Part shown: piece after piece, positions 11,127-23,113 of the stretch
How the letters are laid out: each line of letters begins with the position of its first letter
Numbering within the stretch: the stretch's first letter is position 1
NCBI GenBank assembly: GCA_026182355.1
Contig: JAPFBL010000119.1
Span: forward strand, 2,366,001-2,430,000
DNA from: Hermatobates lingyangjiaoensis
Lineage: Eukaryota > Arthropoda > Insecta > Hemiptera > Hermatobatidae
DNA length: 64,000 bases
Direction of reading: 5' to 3'
The notes under the pieces: model-generated
The model's input: only the letters and a program-made list of their open reading frames with translations
What the model was told of the DNA's origin: nothing
The model's database searches: none
Program-made: the position numbers and the translations under genes

Positions 11127-12924
11127 TTTATATTTTCAAAATTTGATGATATCAAGAGATGATGTACTATTTAAAAAGCACTGTACATTAAAACAATGTC
11201 AAAACCAATGTATAACACAAATAGCTTGATTCATTTTCTCTTAGTTACAGTGTCTCTGTACTTTGTGCACCTTGAGTACTTACTCATTTTCTGCATGTAA
11301 ACTACTTATGAAATGAACAAGAAACAATGATCAACTCACTTTATTTAGTTAAAAATATATTGAAGATTCTTAGAGTTTATGATGGCGTATGTAATATTTC
11401 ATCGTGAGGAAAATCCTTCCTTCTCATTTCATATGAAAGAAATACGTTTTTTTCCTCTTACCCAATCCAGTCTCCCCACTCATTTTTATACACATTCTTA
11501 ATTTTAAATGAAACAAAATGAAAAGTAAAGAGTAAGAGGCAACTTAATGACTAGCTTATTAGCTTTACTGCGCTTAGAGGCACTTTTATCATTACACAGT
11601 GACCTAAGTAGTAAAAAAAATCATATTTCATTGGACAGGCCGTCCTGTATATCAATCTGAGACGGGATGAATTATAGGCAAATGTTAATTTTCTTTAATG
11701 GCTTGCAATCTACCAATAATACCTTGGCAATCAACTGGCAGATCGCGATCGATGTATCGCCCCTGTTGTAAGCAATAATCTTTGAATTTACTGCATGTCA
11801 TTTATTTTTAGAAAGTCAGCATATAAACAAAGTGTTTTTAAAAAAAAAATAATGAAATTCAAACAAATATTGTTTTTGCCTGTTTCTCTACGGTAAATAA
11901 TTATCATTATATACTGTTTGATTGTATAAAAACATAAAGATGAACCCTACTGGTTTGAAAAATTAATTAGGTTTGTTCCTTAATAAAAGTTTGTGTATAT
12001 GGAAACCTTGTCTGTAATTTGCAAGTATGAATTAATACCTCTAAGTAGTATCCGGCAGCACAACTAGATAATTAAAGTTGTGATTTATAACTTTTTTGTT
12101 TGAACAAAGGAATAGTTATTTTTTACCTCCAGATTAATAGATAAATCAAATTCTTTTTTGGTACATTCTTATTCGTTATAATTAAAACTTAGAAGTTTTT
12201 TTTTGTTAATTGGTCTATTAGCGAGACTCCTAAAATCGTTGTTTATAAAATCCGGTGGATTGGTTTAAATAGTGAAGGTTTAAATTAATTATATGTTGTT
12301 AATGGAATTTGATCCTTAATAGTGGTTGAGCAAAGGCTCCATTTGCGCCAGCCTTTAATGACTATATCCTGGGGATTCCAAGGTCGGGAGGGACGTTTGG
12401 CTGAGAAAGGCTACCCGGCTAATTCAGAGCACACCTCCCTCTGTAGACTCATTCTGTTTATTATTTCATAATAAAATCTCGGAGAGAGAAAAGTTGATAA
12501 ATAGTTAAATTTGCATAATAATAAATGAATTTCATAAATTAAAAGTTTCATTATTGACTGCAGAAAGGGTTATATTATAAAAAGTAACATAAAAGTACTT
12601 ATTTCTCTAATTAAAACTTTTATCTTATTTTATTTTCCATTTTGTATTCACAAGGTAAACATAAGTTCCTATCTAAATAAGATTCAAAAGCACACTACTA
12701 CATTTCGACTCCCTATACATCAGGTAAAAAGGTGTGATTCGTTCCGAAGACAAGCTAGGACTTCACACTATATATAATAGTATTTGCAGGATATTAAATT
12801 GTCTAGAGTAAAGCCGAAAGTTCTTAGATTGTACGAGGAAGAAGCAATAAGTAATGATAATGTTTTATTTGTAAAGGAAATGGATAAATTATAACTATTT
12901 CTCAATGTAATTGCAATTTCTGTG
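11123..12924. other. AT-rich DNA, no gene seen
   Basis: No supported feature. A short GC-richer patch lies at 12340-12450 and I do not recognise it. Confidence 0.5.
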
Positions 12925-13925
12925 TCAAAACATCTATATGGATGTCCCCAGCTCTCTGGTCTTCCCCTGATGAATTTTGGGTTGTGTGTTATCCACTGCT
13001 CGAAAACACCCCATTTTTTTTGCGTCTCTGCCTAGATGATGGACTCCCTTCAAGACTGATTTCAATTTAGGTGCAGAAAAAAGTCTAAGAGTGCAAGATC
13101 AGGACTGTAAGGGGGATGTTGCTGGATTTACCACCGAAATTCGAAGGATTTTTGCCATAGCTGAGAAGTGTGTAACGGAGCATTGTCTCGTCCCGAAAAA
13201 AAAAACAAAATGACGAAAAAAGCATGCAATTTCCCTGGATGCTTTTCCGAGATTGCGGCCCTGCGTTTCTGGAGTACACCGACATAATAGGAAGCCAGGA
13301 CAATGTGCTGATTCTCCAGAAAGTCTACTAGGATGACACCCTCAGAATCCTAGCAAATTGTAGCCATGACCTTTTATAAGCTGTCTATCTTATAGTCTCG
13401 AATTTGATCGTATCGCCGGAACCCCAAGGTAGCTACTGCTTCGATTAAATCTTAAAATCAGGGTCACACTCATAGATCCAGGTCTCATCTCCGGCCACAA
13501 TGGAATGGTAAAAGTTTTCGGCATGAACTTCCAGGTGATTGAGAAAATTTGTTGCACATTCAATGAGCTGGACTTTGTGCTTTGTGCGCCAAAGGGTGCA
13601 ACGCCTACAGAATCCTTCTGACACTAAGCTTGCTGTGGCCTAGAGTTTTAGAGAGATTGGTTTGGATTCTTCCATATGAGATTCTCACTTTCTCTGCTGA
13701 TGAATCAACTGATATGCGGCGATCTCATTCTAGGACTTCTTGAACTGCTCACACATAATCATCAGTAGAAGAGGTGGAGGGCCAAATGCAGAGGGGTTCA
13801 TCATCAATTATCTCTCTGTAACTTCGAATTGCTGAATCTAGCGGTAAACAGTTGGAGGTGATGGAGGGAAGGAGGCCAAACGCACGATGCAGCGACGGTT
13901 GGTTAAAATCCAATTTACCCTCCTG
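12925..13925 (-). pseudogene. mariner-type transposase, decayed
   Basis: The minus strand, read 3' to 5' through this block, gives a broken mariner transposase. Near 13740-13650 a helix-turn-helix-like segment has VQEVLE-stop-DRR and SYGRIQTNLSKTLG. Near 13520-13450 is GDETWIYECDPD, the first catalytic Asp. Near 13380-13300 is WDSEGVILVDFL. The HDNA box near 13200 is lost in an A-run with a frameshift. Near 13120-13070 is HPPYSPDLALLDFF, the YSPDL/D box. After another frameshift the C-terminus reads FEQWITHNPKF. A full mariner has about 345 codons; this copy has several stops and at least two frameshifts. No terminal repeats were identified. It cannot be functional. Confidence 0.85.
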
Positions 13926-14999
13926 AATACGATTAAAACAGAAAACTTGATGTTATAGGTGCATGTTTTCCTTTTATTTATGCCATTTCACTAACTTTGA
14001 ACTATTGCTGTCTATTGCAAATCGTTTTCACAATTTATATTTCATAATAGAATACAATCTGTAAAGAAAAAGGGCTTATAAATGAAGGTTTAAATGGTTT
14101 TATTGTTGTGTTTTTCCTTTTCTGGTCACGTATCTAATTCAAATTAATCTATAAAAAATTTCTTACAGTGAGAATAATGAAAAACACTTGAAGTTTAAAA
14201 AAAAGTCAGTCTGAAATCTATCAAGAATGATGAAGATTGATATAATGGAATAAATAAAAGGTTTTATTTTTTATAATCCATTTGCAAAGAGGAGGGTGTG
14301 TTTTAATTGCTTTATTGTTTTTAATTAATTTAAGGAAGGAAATAACGAATTTGAAACGCATTTTTTCTGAAACACTTCTTTTGTGTGAAGCCTTTTTCTA
14401 TGATTACTTCAAATGAATAATCACCATGCAGTAACTGATTGCAAAATTACAGAACAGAGGCATTTACAAAGTGCAATTTCCGTTCGATCTTGCTGACTGC
14501 ATTACTGTACATAGTTCATTACATGTACAATCAGTTACGGTGAGCTATTTATTCATAATGGGAAAATAAAGTTAATTACTTTTCATGCAAATAACTTTCA
14601 TAAAAAGAACATCCCAACGGTTCGAACGCTTAGTCTTCTTCTTTGAGTTACACATGTTTTCTGAAAGATGAGAGATGAACATATGCCAGCAGTCTGACGT
14701 TGACATCTAACGATGTCAGTATCGAGTACCAGTGTGTGACTTTTCCACTAAGCTGATAAACCTTAAGTTCAACCCTAACTGTTCGTAACTACGAGTAGAT
14801 GGTTTTTGTTACACTCATATGTTGTTTTTATGTTGTTCTATAACAAGTTTAATTCAGTGTCTATGTCGTTTTTCGCTGGTAACTTGAAGTCTGTTATAGA
14901 GAGTTCCGCCAATCATAAATTGTAAAGTCATTTTTTAATTTTTGTTTACATTAAAAAATAGATTGACTCTCCTACGTCATAAGGTGGTGTTTGTTGGAA
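13926..14999. other. AT-rich DNA, no gene seen
   Basis: No supported feature. Confidence 0.5.
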
Positions 15000-15500
15000 C
15001 CGTTCGACCAGTTTCGGACGTTCCCCATCTTCAAGGATGAACAAGAGTTTCTCTAGTTTCTTTAGCTCTCAAAAGTTCCAACACTAGTATAAAGGTATAC
15101 TATTAATGCAACTGTTAATGTTAATTTCACGGATCTCCATAGTACTGTCGATATGAGTGTATTGCATAGATTTTATGATAACTATCATTTTTATCATAGT
15201 TTTATAGTGAATTTAGGTACATTTGTAATAATGAGTTATTTTAAGTAATCAAAAAATTCCTCTGGATTTGGTTACTTATCTTCAAGAAAGACGTAAAGAA
15301 TTCCTCTAGTTTATTTTATTCTCAAAAAGTTCCAACACCATTATAGAGGTAAACTGTAAATCCAATGGTTAACATATATTTGATAAATTTTTTAAGCAGT
15401 GGCGTTATCAACGTTTATTATAAAGTTAGCATTATTCTGAATTTAGGTAAGTTAGTCAAAATGAGATTTCCATAAAAATTATCTGCAGTAATCAAAATTT
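15000..15500 (+). repeat. Diverged tandem duplication, unit about 250 bp
   Basis: Ordered words occur twice: TCTTCAAG then TCTCTAGTTT/CCTCTAGTTT, then CTCAAAAGTTCCAACAC/CTCAAAAAGTTCCAACAC (15068 and 15322), a TATAAAGGTA/TATAGAGGTA word, then GAATTTAGGTA and AGTAATCAAAA. There are two copies, about 15000-15255 and 15256-15500. The origin is unknown. Confidence 0.6.
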
Positions 15501-15529
15501 GTTGATGTTTTTTTTTTACATTTTTGTGA

Positions 15530-15750
15530 ACGGGGGTGTCATGTTTGGAGGTCCAAGCATCTTGTAGAAGCGATAGGATTGGAAGATGGCCTGTTGGCTC
15601 TAGTTGGTGTGGAAGGTTGTAATGGCACGCCACCCACGTGGAGTAGAGCCCAGTGATTAGAGAGGTTAATGCAGCCTGTGGCCCTGTAACGTCGTCTATC
15701 CCTCTCTCCTCTGCCTTCATTACTTCCTCACTAACTACAAATCTCATATA
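15530..15750. other. GC-richer block with a 109-codon minus-strand frame, unknown
   Basis: The block stands out in base composition. A minus-strand frame (15747-15418) crosses it, but its 3' third runs into the AT-rich tandem repeat and it matches no family I know. It may be a decayed coding fragment or an unclassified repeat. Confidence 0.3.
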
Positions 15751-16464
15751 AATTTCTATCCTAATGCTTCACTTCTACCCATTATTTATATCTCCACTGC
15801 ATGTATTTTAACAGTTCTGCAAAACTTGTCTTTCAACATAATTCTTTCTCATTTTACTGCAAGCATTCCTCCCCAATCTTAATATTTATTTTCAAAAAAA
15901 ATCCATAAAACAATCTGCAATAACTATTAACCTCCAAGTAATAAAATTTTTTAATTATTCCTTACGTGAATTATTAAAGAATTTTTATCGTTTAAGTTAG
16001 AAACTTTTTTCAAACATTACTGAAAAAGTACTTTGGAATTTATATCTTACTTCAATCTAAAATTACTCAATAAAATTTTTAAGTTTGAACCTATACACTG
16101 ATAACCAGATTTCTTACTATGGAATTAATTGTTCAATTAACCATTTATGTATAAATTCGTTCTAAACTTTAAAAACTGGTGTTGATTTTAAAATGTCAGA
16201 ACATGCTTTAATTGACAACCATGCCGTAAAGTAAAAAAACAAAATCAGAAAAAAGCCTTTTAGATTAGATGAAGATCCATCTATTAAAGTATTTGTTGAG
16301 GCTGTCATTAATTAATGTGTTTTAAATATTTGGGAATAAATTGGAAGTTTAGAACTTTTCATTCAATTTTCCTTCATTATAACATTCATTATAATTTTTT
16401 TTTTAATTAATAGACAAAGTTTTCAGATTTTTAAGACTTCGAAAATGATAATGTTTCACGGTAC
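15751..16464. other. AT-rich DNA, no gene seen
   Basis: No supported feature. Confidence 0.55.
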
Positions 16465-16740
16465 GATTTAGTTAGGTTAACCATCAGTGGCAGTCCCACA
16501 AGGGTACACACATAGACCTAATATTGGTCCTTTGTGATAACACACATTGGTAGTCCTGTATTTAGAGTAGCGATCTTTAACGAGTACCTGACTTCGTAAA
16601 GGCTCGGGACCGATATCTAGAGACAACGTGCTTAGATTTGTTCACCTTCCACATGAATAAATCGAGGGACATAGTGGTATTGCACGCCGTACCTACATGT
16701 TCTAGAGGCGAAGACGTTGCTCTTGTTATAACTTATCCCC
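16465..16740 (-). repeat. tRNA-derived SINE, minus orientation
   Basis: It begins (its 3' end) with TAGTTAGGTTAACC, then AGTGGCAGTCCCACAAGG. It contains AGCGATCTTTAACGAGTACC and GGCTCGGGACCGAT, and ends in a degraded head (GTGGTATTGCACGCC near the B box). It shows the same order of landmarks as the member at 45395-45697. Confidence 0.75.
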
Positions 16741-19700
16741 TATACAATTTATTTATGTGGTGTTAAACTGAAAATGCAAAGCTTCATGAAAAATAATTTA
16801 GTTAAAAAGAAGAAACTATATAATTTTGGGAAAATATACTAACTACCACATAGAATATTAGAAAGGTAATGTTTGTGGATAAATGAAACACGAAAATACC
16901 TGTAGTTGACTAGACGAAAGCTGTAACGTTAGTTCTAGGTTTAAAATAATAATCTTTGTTTTTCTTTCATTTTATACTAAACAAGAATAAGTGATAATGC
17001 TGTTACAAGAAATACTGAATAACACAGAAATTGCTAAAGTGTTAAAGGCGACGTGTACACTTATTTCTATCTCTAATTAGTTTGCTTTTTAGAAGATAGG
17101 TTAGCTAGTGTTATAAATTGGGCTGCTGAACGTAATTTTTAACCCTTGTTCCAATGTTGTAAATGCTAAATAACTTTTACAGTAATACAATGCATATATA
17201 CCTATATGCAATGCATAAAATCAGGAATGAGATACAATGAAATAATTTTTACACTTACATTTTATACGTTTAACAGAGTTTTAATTACACTCAGGGTAAA
17301 AATAAAAAAAGACCTCAACTAGAACTAGGGTTGACACTGCATGAGATATAGTGTTCTGTTTCCTTGTGTGAAGTTTGTTATTTTGTACTGAGGTCCAAAA
17401 ATAGCTAAACACTGTTGCTGGAATTGTGAAGTGTGCAGTTCACAAATACTGTAGTATTTGCATTTATTCTACGAGATCGTTGTTACTGATATTACTTTAA
17501 AGATTATACTATCTACAAGTATAAAAAAAAATCATTATACTCATTTTTTAGTCGATTAGAGGTCGCTGCATTACACGAAGGTTATTTCCCCATAGTATTT
17601 TTGAATTCAATTCATAATTAAATATGGACCAAAAAAATAACTACATCATTTCATTATCAAAATATGTAATAATATGTAGAATATTTAACTGAAGAAGCTG
17701 CTTTCTTCAGCATCTTTGTTCAAGTTGAAATTAATATCAGACAAAGAATGCGGACATGTCTGGAAAGTAGGAAATCTCTAAATACATTTTATATGAATGC
17801 AAGAAATTTCCTTTAAAAATTTTAGGATTTTTTAATAATATGGTAAACCATATCTAGAAATGCAATAAAAAAGAGAGATGCCACATCAAAAAACAATTGA
17901 GAAGTTTGTTATTTAGAGTTGATTTTGGAAAAAAAAACAAATGAAAGCACAGTGGGGCAGATATGGCCGCAGTGAGTACAAGTCGAAGAGACTCTGGCCC
18001 TCAGTTCAATAAGATTAATATTAATAATACAATACATGCAAAACTATCATATTGTAGGATGTTTTGGAACACACTTGTTTCGCTAAACTGTTATTTAAAT
18101 TAATTTTATTTGATAAATTAATACAAACACATTTAACATACATTTGTAGGCATTCCAAACTTTATAACTGAAAAATTCTACATTAGCGCATTGAGGAATG
18201 GCCTTGGGTGAAAGTTTACTCGGTAAACTAGTTAGTTTCACTATCTTTCGCAGATGAGTGAATCTCCAAGGAATTGATTTGTAGCATTAGCTCGTTCTTG
18301 GTTCTATTGAGTTTAACCGTAAAGTAATCAGCAATATACGAAAATAGACATCGCGCTTACAAGAACAATATTGGTTTGAGTCATTTTTACGGCAATTTTA
18401 TGAATTCCAATCCAACTATTATTAGGTGCATATTGAGCTGTTTTTAATTATTAAACCTGTTTTTTTTTTCAACAGCCATATTTATAGGCTTTACAACTAT
18501 TATACTGAGCAGTCGGTGAAAGTGTTTCTTTTTATGATTTGAGACTATTTTAGCCATAAGTAAACTTTATTAGTATTGCCAGTATCTTCAAATTGTTTCA
18601 CCCATCCAAGCATTAACAATACCAAATTTTGCTAACTTTGAGTGTTGACTCAAATTGGAATCAATATATTGAACCTGGCTAGACCAATTAGAATAATTCT
18701 TTCAAAACCTCTTTATTTTTGTATGAACCGTTCAAATTGATTTCAATTGATTTGTTATTTATCATTAGCTTTTTTTTAAAAAACTTGACAGCATTGGTAT
18801 GAAGTAGTAAAACATTTACGACTCTGGTACGAATGTTTATAATTTCATGCGTTCGTCTTCTATGAACGACCAGTATAAAGTAATAATAGACAACTAATAC
18901 TGCTGGACTCTTAGAAGGTTGTCTGGTCAAAAACTCAACTCTGTTTTCCGACTTTTCGAAAATTTATATTTTCATTATCAAATGTACAAGGAAATTCATA
19001 ATTTAGTAACTAATGATTATTAACTAAAAAAATTTGGATTAAAACATAGAAAAAATTATAATAATTAATCATACCTCACAATAAGTGTAGGAATTAGAAA
19101 CATTACTGAGTTTTAGAAGCCATCATTTGATTAAAAATATGATTTTTTTTTCAGAATCACCATATATCGTAACATACTTTTTTTTGTTTTTTACTCTTGC
19201 TTGCTTCCTTTACATGTTGTTCGAATTCATAATTTTTGTATCTTAAAATGTTTTCTATTATTAATTTATTAATTCGCATACTGTAAAGTAACAACTATAT
19301 AACCTCCTCTGATCATAGCCTAATTTTTAACAGTTTACTTAAAAAAAAAACTTAATTTTGAACCTACAAATTAATCCAAAGATATTAACAATTTTTAAAG
19401 ATCAAAATCGAAATCAGTTTCAATAAACCAAAATCACCTGATTAATGATTCAAAACAATGATCCATTTCCTAAACAAAACTAAAAATCAAACTTTATTTA
19501 AGATATTAAACGATAGTAATTACAGGTCAGTAATATACACAATAATTAAGGAAAATAGTTGATTAAAGGTAGATAAAAATTGTTTTTTAGTTGGGAATGC
19601 TCATAAATACGGCCAGTGGTGGGCTCTAGGCTTTATTAATTACAAGTTTAATACTCTCCTTTCGACGTTGCGTGCTGATTACGGAGGCACTATTACGGCT

Positions 19701-20164
19701 GATCCAGTTCATTTAATGCTAAATATTTGAACCGTTTACTTTACACTAGTCAATCAGTTCCTTGCCGTCTTCAGCTTTTTATAAAGTCAAATTAAATTTG
19801 ATTTTGTTTTATAAATTAAATAGTGTAATTTATATTGCCGTAATTGAAATTTTCAGACTTTTGTAATCAAACCTTGTTTTTATTATTATTTATTCAGTTC
19901 AATGTAATTGGTGGTTTAGGAAAATTGTTTAGTTCACAGAAATCGACTTTAAACTAACATATTTATGACTATATTAATTTAAGAGATATCAGGTTCATTG
20001 ATGATACAATGAAATCGAAATTTGGTTGAACCTCTTAAAACAGAATGCATTTTTGAGAGATAATTGTAAGAAGTGTATCCTATGAGACTTCTAATTGTTG
20101 TAAGATTCAAATATGATCCTCATTAGGTGTGCAATCCTTATTGTGTGGTATTTACTCATACGGC
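16741..20164. other. AT-rich DNA, no gene seen
   Basis: 3.4 kb without a supported feature. 17690-17720 has a short CTTCTTCAG-like hairpin. The minus-strand frame at 18688-18930 shows no family features. Confidence 0.5.
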
Positions 20165-20425
20165 GGTAAAGGTATATTACCAAATCTCTATACCAAAAAT
20201 TTTTTTTTTTATTCAAACTACGACTTTCAAACACTTTGTGTTTATCGTCAGGTTAACTTCTACAATAGAAATTACAAATTATTCCACATAATACTGATTT
20301 ATCGTTGTAACTTTTAATTTGTAATTTGTATTGTAAAAGTTTACCTGATGATGAACACGAAATGTGTGAAACGTGTAGATAAAAAAAAAATTCTTTTGTA
20401 TGGAGACTTTGTAATATTTATTTAC
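20165..20425. repeat. Fold-back pair with hammerhead-like cores (family C)
   Basis: Left arm 20165-20285 and right arm 20310-20425 are diverged inverted copies. They share, in the right arm's sense: TTACAATAGAAATTACAAAT-like outer sequence, TTACCTGATGATGAACAC, GTGAAACGTGTAG, and an A-run followed by a TCTTTTGTATGGAG-like end. The right arm core is CTGATGA (20345-20351), stem ACAC/GTGT (20355-20358/20364-20367) and GAAA (20368-20371). A 62-codon frame over the left arm is an artefact. Confidence 0.7.
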
Positions 20426-20609
20426 CTCAGTATGATCAAATAAGAGAATATTTCAGTAGATAAACACTAACTCTTGAACTGTTAAGATTGTAGTTTCAAA
20501 CGCCATTTTGTAGGAAGGTAGATTTTAGGAACTGATTTCTCAATATCTCCCTAATTATTCTACATTTGGAGTTCTAAATGTTTGCTAACTCAATTGTGTA
20601 GAGGGTAGT

Positions 20610-20820
20610 AACTCAATTAGAGTAGGGGTCTGCAAGGAGCATACATACATGCCATTGTATAGGCTCGAGACTTAGGAAGGTTTAATGTCCTCTCCAAGGA
20701 AGGAGGTGATTAGATTTTTTTTACCTCTTGTGTAGCAAAAATTGAAGGTCAAAGAGAGAATTGAACCCAAATATACCAGTCCGGTAGCAAACGCTCAAGC
20801 CATTCGGCTGCCCTGACCCC
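20610..20820 (-). repeat. tRNA-derived SINE, minus orientation, 3' end missing
   Basis: Contains GGCTCGAGACTTAGG, TCCTCTCCAAGGAAGGAG, the head TGAACCCAAATATACCAGTC and AAGCCATTCGGCTGCCC. The CCTAA end is lacking. Confidence 0.65.
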
Positions 20821-21449
20821 GTCCAAAGGTCATATTTATGTCATTTTCCATTTAATACTGTTTTAAGAGGAAAGATTGATGTCATTTGTTAATTGGTATT
20901 CCTTAGACCAATGAACTTAACCAATTTTTCTTGGTTAAGTGTATTAGAAGGAAAGTATTATCGAGGATCTGACTTCATATAGTCCAGCTCTATCTGCACA
21001 ATGTTGCTTCACCCATGAGAGATGTGTAGTGGCATGTCCATGATAAGAAATGTCGTCCTCACTCCCAGCTGAACGCAACCCGTATTCCATATCCAACCCT
21101 AAGAAGTAACAAAATAAAATAAAAGGCTAGATATTCCTTGAAATTCTTTATTATTCTTCAGGTTATTACAATTTTAATATTCCTAATTAGTTTTATGATT
21201 TTTTTTAATATTTTTCCTGAAATATTTTTATGCATGACTGGAAATTGATATACCATAATTGAATTTTGAAAGTAAATTAACTTTTTACAAAAATAAAGGC
21301 ATTATTATATTATATTATGGTAATTATCTTATTTTTTTTATCCTAATTAAGCGGATATTAAAGAAAAACTGTATTGATTTACCAATAAATGATTTTTTGG
21401 GTCATGGTAGTTTTAAGAGAGTATTTTTTGTTACTATGTAAATTAATGG
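20821..21449. other. AT-rich DNA, no gene seen
   Basis: No supported feature. The small frames at 21259-21441 are AT-rich and featureless. Confidence 0.5.
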
Positions 21450-21610
21450 ATATAGGAAAGACTGAAGCAGGCAGTCTGCTTGGTGTAATGATAGATTCCG
21501 GCGATTTGATGTCAGGGCCGGGAAGGTCAGCGTATGTCTCCGACCTCTTGCTGCAGGAGGTCACAACAGTCCGCCTTTAAATCTCAAGCTTCGTTGTACT
21601 ACGGCGTTGC
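21450..21610 (+). other. GC-richer block, possible tRNA-like SINE head
   Basis: GCTTGGTGTAATGATAG (21479-21495) resembles an RNA polymerase III A box. The following GGGCCGGGAAGGTCAGCGTA could be a worn tRNA-like region, but no good B box follows. Small frames on both strands here are unconvincing. Confidence 0.3.
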
Positions 21611-22064
21611 TTAAATTTTTCATGGACAATTCTACATTTGCAACAGTATTACTTCTTTTGTTAGAGGAATATATCATTTTGGATTATACTACCAACTGTA
21701 TAGTAATTACAGTTTTTATATCTTTCACAAGGTGTCGTTTAACTTATTATCCTCAAAGTGATACAATATTTTACAGTTACAACGTGATATCAATAATTTT
21801 AAAAACATCCAGCTATTCTTCATTTACCTGAGTAAGCCAAACATAGCCTTTTTGAAGAACTTTACTCCTTTTCCATAGACGGGGCATGAAGAAAAAAAGC
21901 GTACTTTTTGTTAATTACTTTTATTTTTTGCCCATATGAAATATAGTGAAATGAAAACATGGCATTTGGGTTAACTTATTAAAATCCATTTTTTTACCTG
22001 TTTTGAGGTTCTCTGGTCCTAATGGAATACGTTTTCCTCCATATATATATATATATAATTAAAA
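21611..22064. other. AT-rich DNA with a short (TA)n
   Basis: No supported gene. A (TA)n tract lies at about 22042-22058, next to the fold-back element. Confidence 0.5.
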
Positions 22065-22530
22065 ACATATTAAAAACCATAGATTGCAGAAACTTGCTTC
22101 TTTATAAATTTGACTTTCCTAAATAAGGATTTCGTTGATGTATCTAAACTATATGACAAACATCCTACACAGTTAACAATCTACATGTTTCAACTCTTTC
22201 ATAGAGCCATCTTCAGGACGAGAATGATTCTCAATAGCTTTTCCCTTTATATAAGCAAAGTAGAGTCAATTAGAGGGATTAAGGTTGTTTGTTCAAAGTG
22301 TGTGTGGGGGGGGGGGGGGGGGGGCAGTGACCTAAGAGGTCGCTGTTATTACCTGGGCCGGGTCTATTTGGCATTGTGTTCAAATAGTTTAGGCTCCTAT
22401 GGCTGTTGACTGTTAACTGTGTAGAAAGTTTGTTATATAGTTTAGATACAACAACGAAATCCTTGTTTAGGAAGATAGAGAAACTTATAAAGAAGCAAGT
22501 TTCTGCCAACTATGGTTGTTTTTAATAATA
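22065..22530. repeat. Fold-back element with a 19-G run in its loop
   Basis: Left arm 22070-22180 and the reverse complement of the right arm (22405-22525) share GCAGAAACTTGCTTCTTTAT, AAGGATTTCGTTG and GTATCTAAACTATAT. They also share CTACACAGTTAACA. Because of this symmetry, two opposite-strand frames encode almost the same peptide (FLNKDFVDVSKLY against FLNKDFVVVSKLY), which is not evidence of a gene. A minus-strand hammerhead-like core lies inside: CTGAAGA (22216-22210), stem II GGCTCT/AGAGTT, GAAA (22191-22188). Nineteen consecutive Gs lie at 22306-22324. Confidence 0.75.
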
Positions 22531-22571
22531 TGTGCTTAAAACAAGGACTGCTACCAAAATTCACAAATATA

Positions 22572-22692
22572 TATAACAAGATTTCACAATAAACACGTAA
22601 AACAACAATCAATGTTCAAACCACAATAAGAAATGGGAAAAAAGACTAAGATCTTTAAACTGTAACAAGCGGTCTTCGTCAGAGTCTCTCTT
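22572..22692 (-). repeat. Family A terminal unit, solo, minus
   Basis: TTTCACAATAAACACGTAAA, then ATCAATGTTCAAACCACAAT, AAGAAATGGG, and CTAAGATCTTTAAACTGTAA with CTTCGTCAGAGTC (22675-22687). It ends 50 bp before the PLE copy, after which TA-rich sequence follows (22708-22741). Confidence 0.8.
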
Positions 22693-22779
22693 CATCTCTC
22701 CTCTCCTATATTATATATATAAAATATATATATAATATATATATTCATCTGGCCCACGGTAGTTCCGAACTTGACTCCT

Positions 22780-23113
22780 TCCTTCTGAATTTTAGAACTT
22801 TCTGCACTTCTGTTTCTTATACCCACAACGTTTCAGCCACCTCTATGACCTTTCTTGACATCGACATTACCCTCCAGGGCAACAACCTCATTACCTCCGT
22901 TCACTCTAAACAACCTCAAACTCTCACACCAGTACCTCCACTTTAATAGTTGTCACCCTTCCCCACATAAAGAAATCTATCCCAGCATCCTTATCCATCC
23001 GAATCCACCGTATTTGCAACCGACTCCAGCAGAAGAACCTGCACCTCAACTCCCTCAGAACCAAGTTCCTGGAGCGTGGTTTATCCGCCATCGTTACTGG
23101 AAAGTAAGACTGA
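22780..23113 (+). pseudogene. PLE reverse transcriptase, C-terminal (thumb) remnant
   Basis: Pieces of the conserved PLE thumb appear across shifted frames. FLDIDITLQGNNL (near 22852-22890) is the family's FLDI box. YLHFNSCHP near 22935-22965 fits the usual Y-L-x(n)-S-x-H-P box. RIHRICNRLQQKNLHLNSLR and TKFLERGL (near 23005-23085) match the basic helix that follows in PLEs. At least two frameshifts and in-frame stops separate them. No palm catalytic motif is present in the window upstream. Confidence 0.75.

Noticed and set aside
12925..13925. Functional mariner transposase
   Set aside because: Stops, frameshifts and loss of the HDNA catalytic box.
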